Origin: Callorhinus ursinus
Lineage: Eukaryota; Chordata; Mammalia; Carnivora; Otariidae
Direction of reading: 5' to 3'
Length of the DNA stretch: 64,000 nucleotides
NCBI RefSeq assembly: GCF_003265705.1
Contig: NW_020312859.1
Span: 3,166,993 to 3,230,992, forward strand
Part shown: positions 1 to 10,849 of the stretch, piece after piece
Numbering within the stretch: position 1 is the first letter of the stretch
Layout: each line of letters begins with the position of its first letter
Notes under the pieces: generated by a model
What the model was told of the DNA's origin: nothing
The model's database searches: none
What the model saw: only the letters and a program-made list of their open reading frames with translations
Translations under genes and position numbers: made by a program

Positions 1-184
1 TGGGGATAACCCTTTCATGACGGCCACCAGAGATCCTTCTCACAGAGGCTTCTGAAGGGTTTGTCTCTCCCCCAAGCCATGTGGTCTCCTTGGCAAAAGG
101 GGCTCCTGGACCCCTATTCCAACAGCCCTCCCAACCTAGATCCCATTTTTACCTTTAAGGAAACTTAGCAAATAGGCAGCCAAG

Positions 185-315
185 GTGAAAGGTGAGAGCC
201 CTGATCTTAGAATCAGACAATGCCAGCTCCATGGGCACCACTGTGAGAAGTGCCTTAGCTGCTCTATGCTTCAGTTTCCTCATTCCTACGACCCGCAGAA
301 TCGCTGATTCATAGT
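185..315 (+). mobile_element. MIR fragment
   Basis: Contains the MIR core CTTCAGTTTCCTCATTCCT and upstream AATCAGACAATGCCAGCTCC. Only the central part is present. Confidence 0.55.
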
Positions 316-335
316 AGGTGTAAATTAAATATCTG

Positions 336-448
336 TGGGATGGACAAATGAGATAACTGGATGGATGAATGGATGGGAGGAGGGAGGGAGTGAAGGATGA
401 GACGGACAGGTGAAGGAATGGCTAGATGGATGGGTGACGGGTGTAGAG
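336..448 (+). repeat. degenerate GGAT tandem repeat, left block
   Basis: Imperfect GGAT/GAAT tetramers such as ATGGATGAATGGATGG run up to the start of a hAT element. Confidence 0.8.
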
Positions 449-449
449 A

Positions 450-780
450 TCAATGCAGTCTAACAGAAATATAATGCAAGTCACAAATGCAAGCTACATA
501 TGTCATTTTAAATTTTCTAGTGGCCACAGTTAAAAAAGCAAATATACACAGGTGAAATTAATTTTAATGACATATTTTATTTAACCCATTATTTTTAGCA
601 CATTATGATTGCAACATGTAATCAACAGAAAAACTGTGAATGAGATGGTTTAATGTCTTTTTTCTTTTTGGTACTGCCTTTGAAATCTGGTGTGTATTTT
701 ACATTCTAGCACATCTCAGTTTAGATTTAGCCATACTTCAAGTGTTCAAAAGTCACACGTGGCTGGTGGTTGACATAGTG
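450..780 (+). mobile_element. hAT-Charlie nonautonomous element (MER1-like)
   Basis: Core words AACAGAAATATAATGCAAG, TTTTAAATTTTCTAGTGGCC and GTGTGTATTTTACA and a terminal CACGTGGCTGGTGG match the ancient mammalian hAT MITE whose intact ends read CAGYGCTGTCC. Both ends are eroded. The same family lies inverted at 5061-5383. Confidence 0.7.
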
Positions 781-799
781 AATAAAGAAGGAAATAGTT

Positions 800-970
800 G
801 TAATGGGTAAAATGAGTGGATGAATGGTAGATAGGTGTATGGATGGATGGATGGATGGATGGACGGACATATGGATGATACATCAGTGGGTGCGGCAGAT
901 AAGTGGTTTGGAGGAATGAATGGGATAGATGGGCCAGTAGGTAGATCAACAGATGACTCAGTGATTGGAT
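800..970 (+). repeat. GGAT tandem repeat, middle block
   Basis: Contains a pure run of about seven GGAT units near 838-866 within degenerate flanks. It lies between the hAT element and a Can-SINE. Confidence 0.85.
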
Positions 971-997
971 AGCAGGTTTAGAAGGTGGGATGGCAGG

Positions 998-1219
998 GGG
1001 GTGCCTGGGTGGCTCAGTCAGTTAAGCGTCCAACACTTGGTTTTGGTTCAGGTCATGATCTCAGGGTCGTGAGATCAAGCCCCGCATCAGGCTCCACAGT
1101 CAGTGAGGAGACTGCTTGAGATTCTCTCTCTCCTTCTCCCTCTGCCCCTCCTCCCACTCACACTTGCATGCGCACATGTTCTCTTTCTCAAATAAAAAAA
1201 TAAATCTTAAAAAAAAAAA
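998..1219 (+). mobile_element. Can-SINE
   Basis: Head GGGGTGCCTGGGTGGCTCAG, internal GGTCATGATCTCAGGGTCGTGAG, CT-rich middle and A-rich tail. It is inserted inside the GGAT array. Divergence (CAACACTTGGTTTTGG) suggests an older subfamily copy. Confidence 0.92.
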
Positions 1220-1450
1220 GCTGGGATGGATGGTTGGATGGATGGATGGATGGATGGATGGATGGNNNNNNNNNNTGGATGGATGGATGGATGGTTGGAT
1301 GGATGGATGGATGGATGGATGGTTGGATGAGAATGAAGAGGGAGATGGATGAGAAGATGACTGGAATGGTGGGTGAGACAGACAGATGGGTGAGATGCCT
1401 GGGTTGATGCAGCGGGTTGCGTAGGTGAGTGGGATGGACAGGTGAGTGGA
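1220..1450 (+). repeat. GGAT tandem repeat, right block
   Basis: Near-pure GGAT, with TGGT variants and the N gap, follows directly on the SINE poly-A and decays into GGTGAGTGGGAT-like variants. Confidence 0.9.
1266..1275. other. assembly gap (10 N)
   Basis: Ten N bases interrupt the GGAT repeat, so true array length is unknown. Any reading frame crossing it is an artefact. Confidence 0.99.
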
Positions 1451-2430
1451 TAACTATATCTGATATTTCCTTCTTGCTCTAGTCACACTTCCCCTGGACA
1501 ATGTCATGGCTTCTTAGGGTTACAACATATCACTGACTCTCAAATGTTCATCTTCAACTAAGTTACATCCAGATTCCAATGTAGAGTTTCTCCCTGGACA
1601 TCTGGTCCATGCATATCTCAAATTTCACATACCCCACACTGAACTCATGACATGCGTGGACCTGCTCTTCCTCCAGGGGTCCGCCATCATGAGAAAAGAT
1701 GTCACCTACACAGGACCCAGGCAGTACCTCCAGAATGACTCAACCCCATCGCTCCTACATCTCCCAAACACCCTTTGTGCTCAGCTCCCGCTCCCCCCAA
1801 TCCATCCTCTACTCTGACTGTCACTAGTGATTACTTCAGTGCTCAGATCAAAACCCTGCTGTGACACCACATCATTAGCCTTGGCATCCAGGACCCTCCA
1901 TGACAACAGGCCCTGAGCCTCAGCTCCCACGGCATACATCAAGGTTGTAGGAACCTCCAGCGCCCCTGCCTTTACACACATTGTCCCATGATCAGCCTGG
2001 AGCATCTTCCTCCCCTTCTCTACCCACCGAAATCCAACTCTCCCCAGGTCCTTTGTTTATGGCTATGTGATGCACCATTGGCAGTCTTGCTTGCTTCTAC
2101 AGACCTGCGTTCTTGGGCCCAAGTTTAAAGCTTCCATCCCAAATCGGCTCTGGATTCAATTCAACTTCTACATGTAGTGTGATGTCCTGGGCTACAGCAT
2201 GGATTCATGAATTAGAGTACTGGTTCCACCAGTAACAGTTGTGAGTGACCTTGGATTTAACCTCTTATTGTTATTATGTGCTAAACTCTTATCCCCACAT
2301 CAGCCTTGGCAACCCTTTCCATCAGGACCATGTTTCTTATGTCACTGAGGTTGTCAGCTATCCCTTCAAATCTCTCCCCTCCCCTACACTGTCGACAGTA
2401 CACCCATCCTGCCCTCCTTCCCTTTTGTTT
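1451..2430. other. intronic DNA, little recognised
   Basis: No gene. Stretches such as CCAGGACCCTCCATGACAACAGGCCC and the CT-rich 2330-2430 part resemble old L2 3' sequence, too diverged for a firm call. Confidence 0.4.
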
Positions 2431-2438
2431 GAAAAGGT

Positions 2439-2464
2439 GAAATATCTCAGTCCTGAGATATTTC
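2439..2464. repeat. perfect 12-bp inverted repeat, 2-bp loop
   Basis: GAAATATCTCAG (2439-2450) and CTGAGATATTTC (2453-2464) are exact reverse complements around TC. No transposon end is recognised here. Confidence 0.9.
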
Positions 2465-2469
2465 CCAAG

Positions 2470-3985
2470 GTCAACCCATTTATCTTGACCCCACCCCTCT
2501 CACATCTTCCCTTCATTCATTCTCACTCTCCATCTGGGGTCTAGGATCTAATTTAAATATGCAGAAGCAAAATGAAATCAGTCCATGCCCTTGGATATGA
2601 CGTACTAAAGACCTACAACGTGCCCAGTAATGCACTCACAACCACTGGGAATTTAAAATAAATAAAATTTGTCACAAGGCACAGAAACATAAAAGCAAAG
2701 GTTACAGAGAAGGCAACTGTTGTTTACTGAACAATATCTCGAGTGTGTACTGTGTGCCCAACATCGTACTGACACAAGGCATAATGATTATGACACAGTC
2801 CCTGCCCTCAAGGAGCCCCCAGTTCTATGGAGAAGCTTCAGAGAATAAAATGTTCCTATTCTCCACATCTGAGAAAGACAGGCAGTTCTCTGGCCATAGT
2901 CCCAAGATGGAAACAAGTAACTACAAAACTTGTTCAAAGCCCGTCCCAATTGGTCAGTGACAGCTCCCCATTCACTCAAGCCTCTGAAAGTCAAGTGATC
3001 AATAACAGTCTAACTCCAATAGCCATATGTCCACCTCTGGGGCTCAGCCAGTCCTAGAACCTCCTGCTTCTGAAAGTCCCTCTACCCTAGGACTCCACGC
3101 CCCTCCCAAACCCTACAAAGCTCAGTTCATGCTTGATTTGGAGAGACCAGCTTTGCAAAGTATAGCAATGACTTTAGCATTTCAGATATCAAATAATGGC
3201 TTCTTCTTTGACAAATGTGACAATGGCAGGATAAGATTATTGCAGGGGAGTGGACACAAGGAGGAGGGCCTCTCAAGAGAGGCATCCTGAAAAGGTAACT
3301 TGGAAGCCCCATGATGGAGGACACACAGGAGGCTGGCCAGACAAAGGGCAGGGCATTCAAGGCTGCTGTGAGCTCAGGCCAGGGAGCACCTACCATATAC
3401 CAGACCTCATCCCAGAGCTGTGCCTGGTCATCTCACTGGAACCCTCCCAGAAATGCCAAGGCTGCAGGACCAGCCCCATTGTAGAGACGAGCAAGGCAAG
3501 GTTCAGGGTGGCTGGAGAGCTTGCCTGAATCCACCCAGCCAGTTCTGAACTTGGCCTTGACTCCTGGTACCAAAGCAACAGTTGTTCTGTTGAATCTGCT
3601 TCCCCTTGCTCCCCCCTCCCCCACTCGCCGCCCGGGCACAGAGACACAGATCAAAGACCAAGGATGCACAGCCCCCAGCGCAGCCAGTGTCTGACACTGA
3701 GAGATGCACCTCACAGAGATCTAAAGAGGAAACAATCAAAGCAGCATACACCGCGCCTGCCTATCCCCACGTCGGGCCGTGAGAACATGCCTGCACAGAT
3801 AAAACACGGCTCAAAGGCTAGAGGCAGTGAATGTGGCAACTGCGCCCTGGGCCCTGCCGAGAGTGCGGTTTTATGTGGCGGTGTCACAGACAGCAGTACA
3901 CCAGGAGCAGGGGGTGATGGGGGAGGGGCAGAGAGGCGCTGCGCAGATGGACGGGCGCCAGGGACCGAGCCTCAGGCCCAAGCGC
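2470..3985. other. intronic DNA without genes
   Basis: Nothing coding. A MIR-like stretch around 3370-3540 (CACCTACCATATACCAGACC, GTAGAGACGAGCAAGGCAAGG) is too diverged to bound. 3740-3980 has slightly raised CpG but is not an island. Confidence 0.4.
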
Positions 3986-3994
3986 ACTTAGAGA

Positions 3995-4220
3995 AGGATG
4001 ATAGTTACAAACACCGGCTCTGAGGCCAGGCTCCCTAGGTCCACATCTCAGCCTTGCTTCTCAGGCTGTGTGACACTTTAACTAAGTTACTATTTCTCAG
4101 TTTCCTCATCTAGAAAATGGGTTTGACTACCATTTAGACTGAATAAGTTAATAAACAGAAGGTAACTTAGAACATCACCTGGTACGCAGCAAGCACTCAA
4201 TAATTGTTAGCTATTACTTA
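3995..4220 (+). mobile_element. MIR
   Basis: Nearly full length, reading from CTCTGAGGCCAGGCTCCC through GTGTGACACTTTAACTAAG and CTCAGTTTCCTCATCTAGA to the tail CAAGCACTCAATAATTGTTA. Confidence 0.85.
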
Positions 4221-4544
4221 TATTATTATTGAATCCTTACAACAACTCCGAGAGGTTCCTCGGTCACTATAACTACCCCTCTTCCGTAGGTGAAGAAACT
4301 GAGTGGGCCTTCATGCAAACCTCTGAGGTCTTACACATGGGAAAGACCCCGATGCCTCTACCTGCCATATATAATTTGAAATAAAATTTGTAAATTAAAA
4401 TCTTCATAAGAGTCCAAGTGAGAGCAGATTTTTCCCATGATGATGATCTTCATGCTTTGTTCCTAAATATCAAATACCAACTTCTCTCCAAAAAGAGCTT
4501 TTCTCTTTATTGGTGCACCTGCTTTATCATGCATAATGCACATT

Positions 4545-4670
4545 CTTATTCTGCCCGCTGAGAAACCTAACGCTATGACTGGCCCAGAGAGGTTAGGGGA
4601 TCTGCCCAAGGCCACACAGCCACGATGTGGCAGAGCTGAGTCTGCAGTCCAGGCTGCTGGTCCCCTAAAG
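4545..4670 (-). mobile_element. MIR fragment, inverted
   Basis: Reads CCCAGAGAGGTTAGGGGATC and CCCAAGGCCACACAGCCACG on the plus strand, the reverse complement of the MIR core. Confidence 0.7.
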
Positions 4671-5060
4671 GCCTATACTGGCTTCCTACCCCCCACCATT
4701 TCCAAGTTTTGCAAACCAGAGCAGGTGACCTCACAACTCTGCTCCTGGGGCCTCATCGACCAGTACGGGGGAGCAATGCCTGCCCGTGGGGCTGGGAGCA
4801 GGCCTTGTGAACAAGCCCAGTGTTATGGCTACTGTAGGATCCTCCGTCCCACTGCTGACAAGAGTTGGTGTGGACGGTGCTGCCTGTTTTAGTCATAAAA
4901 TACATTGAGAGGGAGTGTAAAAAGACAGAGATCACTACAGCTCCCGCAGTGGAGTGCTACCAGGCACCTGCCTCCTCTGGGAGACAGGCGTCATGATCCC
5001 CATTTTACAGATGGGGAGGCAGAACCTTCTCAACTGGCTCCAGCCATTCTCCTTCTAGAC

Positions 5061-5383
5061 CCGTGCTGTCCGGCAGGGTGGCCATCGGCCACATTTGGCC
5101 CCTGAGCACCTGCAACAGAGCTAATCCAAATTAAGATGTGTGTTAAGTGTAAAATACACATCAGGTCTCAAAGACTCAAAACAACAAAAGGATGTAAAAT
5201 GCCTTATCAATAGATTTATACTGATTACATGCCAGAGTGATAACATTTTGGATATATGAAGTTAACTAAAATATATTATTAAAATTAATTTCACCTGTTT
5301 CTTTTTAAATTTTTTTAATGTGGCTGCTAGAGAACTTAAAATTACATATGTGGCTTGCATTCTATTTCTATTGGACAGCACTG
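5061..5383 (-). mobile_element. hAT-Charlie nonautonomous element, full length
   Basis: Terminal inverted repeats are readable: CCGTGCTGTCC at the left and GGACAGCACTG at the right. The interior ATTAATTTCACCTGTTTC and ACTTAAAATTACATATGTGGC is the inverse of the element at 450-780. The flank TTCTAGAC resembles the favoured hAT target but no clear 8-bp duplication remains. Confidence 0.8.
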
Positions 5384-5869
5384 GTTGAGATGCGGTCCCA
5401 GGCGAATAGAAGAATTCTCTGTGAGAGATATGGGGAAACTGAGGCCCACAGAGGGGGACGGTGACTTGTTTGAGGCAAGAGTTTGAATCAGAGGCACAGC
5501 ACTCACTGGACAAATGTTACTTGAGTTCCAGGTATTGGGATGCAGTGGAGAACAAAATGTGGAGCCACTTCCCAGCCCAGGGGGGGGCACGGAGATGATG
5601 CAGGATTCCCTGTTGACCAGGCCCCCACACAGCTGGACCCGGCACCAACCCTCCTCTCCCCACAGTGAGCTCGGATCACACAGCTCAGGTGAGCTCCCAC
5701 TCCAACCCAGAGCACAACCACCTCAAAGACCCCTGGTGAGTCCCACCCAGGCCATTAGCCAGCTGCAGCTGCCAAGAGAGGCTGATAGGCAGGGCAGCCC
5801 AGTGGGCAGAGCATGGCTGCCTGGCAGGTCGGTGGCAGCTTATGTACCATCCACACTAGCGCAGATTTA

Positions 5870-6040
5870 TGGCAAAAATTATCCTCTCTCTCAGCTCCAT
5901 TTAAAGCCATTTGGAGCTCGCTCCCATCCCCGATTATAAATCTAATTGCACATTCCAAACAGACAAGCGCTCATTAAGCTTTAATTATGCACATGTTGTT
6001 TTCAACAAACATTTTCATTTGGCCGCTGTGAGGGGGAATG
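5870..6040. promoter_or_regulatory. candidate conserved noncoding element
   Basis: Repeat-free AT-rich block with clustered homeodomain-type cores: TCTAATTGCACATTCC, and ATTAA-GCT-TTAAT at 5973-5985 followed by TTATGCACATG. No reading frame of note. The conservation claim is inference from composition. Confidence 0.35.
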
Positions 6041-7079
6041 TTTCCAAGGGGACTGCAGACGCTGCCTGCGGCTGGAGGGAGCAGGCTGGGAAGTGGGTCA
6101 GGGTGTGGTCCAATGAGGCTGTCCAGGAGCAGAGCAGGGACCCCAGCAGATCCGGCGCAGACTTTGATGGCCTTCCACCGGGCTTCCATGGCAGGCGACG
6201 CCAGCATGTGTGTTCTCAGCTGGTCCCACCTGCACCCCTAGTGTACCCACAGTCTCATCTCAGCTGGCGCCAATGGGCCTCTCCGGGGTGGGAAGAGGGA
6301 GGGTAGGGACCTACATTCCCAGCTCCGAGCCATAAGCCCTACTCCTCCAGGAGCCGGTGTCTTCAAAGCCTCCAGCTTGTCCCTGCTGCCACCCCCGACA
6401 CTGCAGTGGAACGGTCTTTCTCCAGGACAATCTTCCCTTCCCTCATCTGTTCACTCACTGATTCCACAACTATTTCCTGAGCAGAGACCTGATCTGGCAG
6501 AGAGGGGCCAGAGTGGGTCAGGAAAGACAAGGCACCTGTCTGGCTCTGCCCAGGACCCTCTCCTTCAAGTCCCATCCTTGCCACTGGGGAAGAGTCTTGG
6601 AAAGCACTTGAGAACCTGCCCCCAGCCAACCCAACTCTCTTGGTGGCCTCCTGTCCCTCACTTAGGCTCCCCTCCTGCTCTGCCTTTCCAAAAGGTCTCA
6701 CACACACACATCCAGGCCTGGGCAGCTCTGCACCACCCCCTTGCGCACCCCCTTTCCCTTCCCTTTCTTTAAAGTTAACTCCCACTCCCTCCATGCTGCC
6801 CCCTCCAGGAAGCCCCTGCTGAGACTGGCTGTCCCTCCGCTTGGGGGCACCATGAAAGCATTTATTGGACCATAACGTCATACCCGCCTGCCGCATGTCT
6901 GACTCCTGAGACCAGCCTGTCCCGCTCTTTCCCCAAAGCACTATCTCCTCTGGGAGGGAAAAGGAGAGGCGCCTGTTCACCGCGTAGCCTTCAACAATAC
7001 CTTCCTCACTCTGGGCCTCATTTTCCTCTTTTGTGCATGAAGAGGTTGAATGGGTGAGGCTCTCTGGGTCCTTTAGCGG
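6041..7079. other. intronic DNA; source copy of a 49-bp duplication
   Basis: The long minus-strand frame of 205 codons (6363-6980) has no recognisable domain and lies in GC-rich DNA; I do not call it a gene. 6481-6529 is repeated almost exactly at 8270-8318. Confidence 0.5.
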
Positions 7080-7090
7080 TTTGGTCAGTT

Positions 7091-7301
7091 GTTTTTTTTT
7101 TTTTTAAGATTATTTATTTATTTTGAGAGAGAGTGAGCGGGGGGAGGGGCAGACAGAGAGAGAGAGAGAGAGAAACTCAAGCAGACTCTGTGCTGAGTGC
7201 AGAGCCCGACACAGGGCTCGATCCTACGACCCATGAGATCATGACCTGAGCCAAAACCAAGAGTTGGACACTTAACTGACCGAGCCACCCAGGCACCCCC
7301 A
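7091..7301 (-). mobile_element. Can-SINE
   Basis: Inverted copy starting in poly-T and ending CCACCCAGGCACCCCC. It is flanked by an 11-bp target-site duplication TTTGGTCAGTT (7080-7090 and 7302-7312). Contains a GA microsatellite tract near 7155-7172. Confidence 0.95.
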
Positions 7302-7312
7302 TTTGGTCAGTT

Positions 7313-8029
7313 TTAAGTTTTGCTGACTGTCCCAGAATTAGCCCTCCCTCTTCCCACCAGAAGAGGGTCCTGAAATCACCAACCCCCCTTCAAACCCCCA
7401 CGACCCTACAAAGCAGGGGGAGTTTGCCAAGGCAGGTCTATGGTGCGCATCCAGAGATGGGGGGATGGTGATGGTGCAGAACCCCCAAGGCTGCTCCGCA
7501 ACGAGCTTCTGGAAATGCAAGCAAGTGAAATAAATGTGTTTTAAAAATGGATGTCAAGATCCATTCAGCATTTGGTGGCTTCCTGTGGTTTTAGGGCAGG
7601 GTCCTGGGAACAGGTTCTGAGAGTGAAGGTGGGAAGTTCACTGCAGGGGGCTGCACTACAGGAAAGGCGGGAGGCAGGAGGGGCAGAGGGACAAGCTGAG
7701 CTGTGATACAGTCACATCAGAGGTGGCAGCTCTGGAGCCATGTCCCAGACTAAGGCAAGGAGCCACTGCATTCCCAGGTGGGCCAGCCACGTGACCCAGA
7801 CTGCCCCCCCCGGGGGGGGGCGGTGATAACCTGGGAAAGGCCCTCTCCTTCCACCAAAGGCAATACCCAGAGAGGCTCAGTGCCAGCCAACAGCAGCCAA
7901 CACTCTGAATAGCTGGCAGGATGAGTGTCTCAGCTGAGGAGGGATCTGGGTGACACGACAGCATCCACTACCGCTGCAATCATTTTTTCATTTTAACTAA
8001 TTGGTGCAACATGTACACCGTGCTTGCAT
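7313..8029. other. intronic DNA without genes
   Basis: No coding signal. Contains an eight-C/nine-G homopolymer pair at 7804-7820, which is hairpin-prone. Confidence 0.5.
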
Positions 8030-8220
8030 AAAAGCCAGGCACTCCTTTTGATTTGTAAATGTTTGCTCATATAATCTTCTCAACAACCCCGAGGTAAGTG
8101 ACTACTACTCAGGCCCCCATTGTACAGATGAGGAAACTGAGGTGAAGTGGCTTGCCCAAGGCCACACAGATGGTAGGAGGTAGAGTGAGGACTCAAACCC
8201 AGAAGTCCACCGGCAGGGTC
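8030..8220 (-). mobile_element. MIR, inverted
   Basis: Reads CAGATGAGGAAACTGAGGTG and TTGCCCAAGGCCACACAGAT on the plus strand, with the inverted tail toward 8030. Confidence 0.8.
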
Positions 8221-8269
8221 GCTGCTCCAACTGGGCTACCCTGCGCCTGCGGTCTGGCCCTACTACCCT

Positions 8270-8318
8270 GCAGAGACGTGATCTGGCAGAGAGGGGCCAC
8301 AGTGGGTCAGGAAAGACA
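8270..8318 (+). repeat. second copy of 49-bp direct repeat
   Basis: Identical to 6481-6529 except at two positions (C/G at base 9, G/C at base 31). The flanks differ. It does not match a repeat family I know. Confidence 0.9.
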
Positions 8319-8731
8319 GTTGTCCAATCCCAGCCGCCCCCCCCAGAGGCCGGGCTGCGGTCAGCGGTCTAGAGCCTCAGGTTGCTGGGACTGCCAAGTA
8401 TTCGTGCTTAACAATTCTCTATCCTCCGCAGTTGGGAACACGTCCCAAAACTGATCCTTGCCAAAGACAATTAACCGAAGGCCACATGAGCAAGCGTCGG
8501 GTGGGACTGTGGCATGGGGTGGGGGGTGGGGTGAGCCAGTGCCTGAGACAATGAGCAGCAGATGATTTGGGAGATATTTTCTCCCAGCGCAACAAAACAA
8601 GCCCTCAATCATGCCACAAAGGGCTTGCATTGTTGGGAGGGAAATATGTCAACGACAGCGTTCAAACGTGGGACAGTTAAAAAAAAAAAAAAAAAGGAAG
8701 AAAAGAAAAAAAATCTTTTGAAACAGTAATT

Positions 8732-8756
8732 TGACCTAGAAAGGTTTTCTAGGTCA
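8732..8756. repeat. perfect 11-bp inverted repeat with everted AGGTCA half-sites
   Basis: TGACCTAGAAA (8732-8742), spacer GGT, TTTCTAGGTCA (8746-8756). The outer ends are nuclear-receptor half-sites TGACCT and AGGTCA in everted orientation, 13 bp apart. It follows an A-rich stretch at 8680-8712. Confidence 0.85.
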
Positions 8757-8759
8757 CCT

Positions 8760-10040
8760 GAACTTGGCATTTAGGCATCTAACCCCAAAACCTAACACAA
8801 AGTACCAAGTTCACTTCCTTCTGTCAGTGCCAGATAACACAGGAAATAATATTTGTAAACACTGCTGCTGTATTTTTAAGTGTTGTCTTAAAACCAGCCT
8901 TTGGACTTGGGAGCTCAGCGCAGCTCTGGAAGCCCGCAGACCTGGACTTGCTCACGCCCAGTGTGGCCCGGTGGCCAAGGCAAGATCCTCGCCTGTGGGA
9001 TCCTGGGACTCCTCCCCTGGAAAACGGGAATGGAACCCCCGGGGGGGGGGGCGTTGGGCATGCCACCTCCCTGCGTGAGGTGGATTCCCACCCTCCACAC
9101 CTCTGTTCTTGATAATCGAACCCCTATGCCCCAAGTCTGGGCTCTCCCTGAGGACTCTGCAGCACAGGGGCCAGGAGTGCAATGGAGGAACCTTGGTCCT
9201 AACAAAACTTTTCTCCCCAGAACACAGAGAGAGAACAGCTTGCACTCTGAGGCTCAGCACAGGCCAGTGAGTTCTACCTCATCCTTGCTTTAAAGCCACC
9301 CAGGGTAAGAGAAATCAGGGGCTCAGAGATCTTCTCATTACCCCATGGAGGACACTGAGGCCCAGGCTGGGGGATGACCCACAATTATTGGCAACAGCAC
9401 AGTGAGGGTTACGACCACCACACTGCTGGGCCTCCAAAAGAAGCCAGAGTTAGCCCACTTGCCATCAAAGCCGGAGGTCACAGGGAGCATCCCGTCTTCC
9501 CCAATCTCTAACCCAAGTACCTACGATGTACACAGCCACGTGCTGGGGACTGGACACAGAAGTGACCTCCGGGGAAGCTTGAGGTCCAGAGGGAATACAG
9601 ACACCAGCACTTGATGACACTGGGGATGACAAGGCGCTAGGGGGAGATAAGCCAGGTGAGAACAGTTGATGCACACCTGTTAGGTAGAGGGACCAGAGTG
9701 AGCAGAGGGTAAAAAAAAACCCTGGGTGTGTGTGCACAGTGGTGGAGGGGGTTGTCTACAAACCACTGAGGGGGGCTGCAGTGCAGAGTGGACAGGAGGA
9801 ATCAACATTCACTGAAAAAAAATGGGGAGAGTTTGCTTCAATATTCTTAAAAGAAGAGTAATGGAGGGGTGCCTCGTTTGGCCAGAAACTAAAACTTTCT
9901 GTGCGGCCAACATCTGAAGGAGTGTGATAGTGATGTCAAAGAAGAACTTAAAATCAGTGCAACGGAAGAGAAAGTGCAGAATTAGACCCGACTCTGTATG
10001 AAAACGTATGGTGAAGGAGGTCACTTAACGATATGCTGGG
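8760..10040. other. intronic DNA without genes
   Basis: Frames of 90-130 codons around 8900-9290 overlap on both strands and show no family resemblance. A weak L2/MIR-like word GAGGACACTGAGGCCCAGG occurs near 9350. Confidence 0.4.
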
Positions 10041-10044
10041 TACC

Positions 10045-10215
10045 ACGTGACATGCTTTACATAGAGTATTTCACTCGAGCTTATGAGGGAGATATTATCC
10101 CACTTTACGGAGGAGAAAATGCATGGCACAATTTAAGCAACTGCTCAAAGGTCACACAGCTAGAAAGTGGCAAAGCCAGAATCTTCACTCTGCCAAGGTT
10201 CACCTTCATAACAAC
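10045..10215 (-). mobile_element. MIR, inverted
   Basis: Plus strand reads TTTACGGAGGAGAAAATGC, CTCAAAGGTCACACAGCTAG and AAAGTGGCAAAGCCAGAATC, the inverse MIR core. Confidence 0.75.
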
Positions 10216-10266
10216 TATTCTATTTTGTCTCTCCTTTTGGAAACAAAGAGACAAAGACCAATTATT

Positions 10267-10292
10267 AAACAACAACAACAACAACAACAACA
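10267..10292 (+). repeat. (AAC)n microsatellite
   Basis: About eight AAC/CAA units; the asparagine and glutamine runs in the translated frames come from this. Confidence 0.95.
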
Positions 10293-10329
10293 GAATGGGG
10301 ATGACAGGGTTATCCTGTTCCTATTTAGG

Positions 10330-10840
10330 ACCACTTAACTAGATATCCACTGCAAGCCACCCACCAAAATGTACTCTAAACAGATTAAAGAGTTAAGTGT
10401 AAAAAGTCACGTTATAGGGAAATATCAGAAAACAGAACAGAATGTTTATCAGATCCATGGCAGCAGGGTAACTTCCTCAGCCCTTGAAGCAATCACAGAG
10501 GAAGGGAGATTGACAGATTCAAATATATATGCATTAATATCTTCTGTAGAACGAAGCATAATAAAACCAAAATGAAAAGGACATCAGACTAAGAAAATAT
10601 CAGCACCAACTATGAGACAGTTAATATATACAATGTAGAAACACTTCAGTCAAATTAAAGAGACAGAAAGATGCTGATAGACAAAAGAACACAGGACACA
10701 AACAGGAAAGTCAGGCAAGAGGTAATCTACCAAGAAACAAATATATAGGGAAAATGTATACTCAGTTGGATGACAGGGGAGAAATGTACATGAAACACAC
10801 CTACTGTAATGAAAGGGATATTTCACACCACTGCTGACAA
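10330..10840 (+). mobile_element. old L1/HAL1-type LINE fragment
   Basis: A-rich sense-strand composition with L1 ORF2-like words (ACTAGATATCCACTGCAAG, AAGAGTTAAGTGTAAAAAG) and no open frame. Family assignment is approximate. Confidence 0.45.
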
Positions 10841-10849
10841 GGAAAACAG

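Noticed and set aside
1116..1352. Frame with Gly-Trp-Met-Asp repeats
   Set aside because: Translated GGAT microsatellite crossing the N gap, partly from a SINE.
6363..6980. Minus-strand 205-codon frame
   Set aside because: No recognisable domain or codon pattern, overlapped by a plus-strand frame of 131 codons; a chance frame in GC-rich intron.
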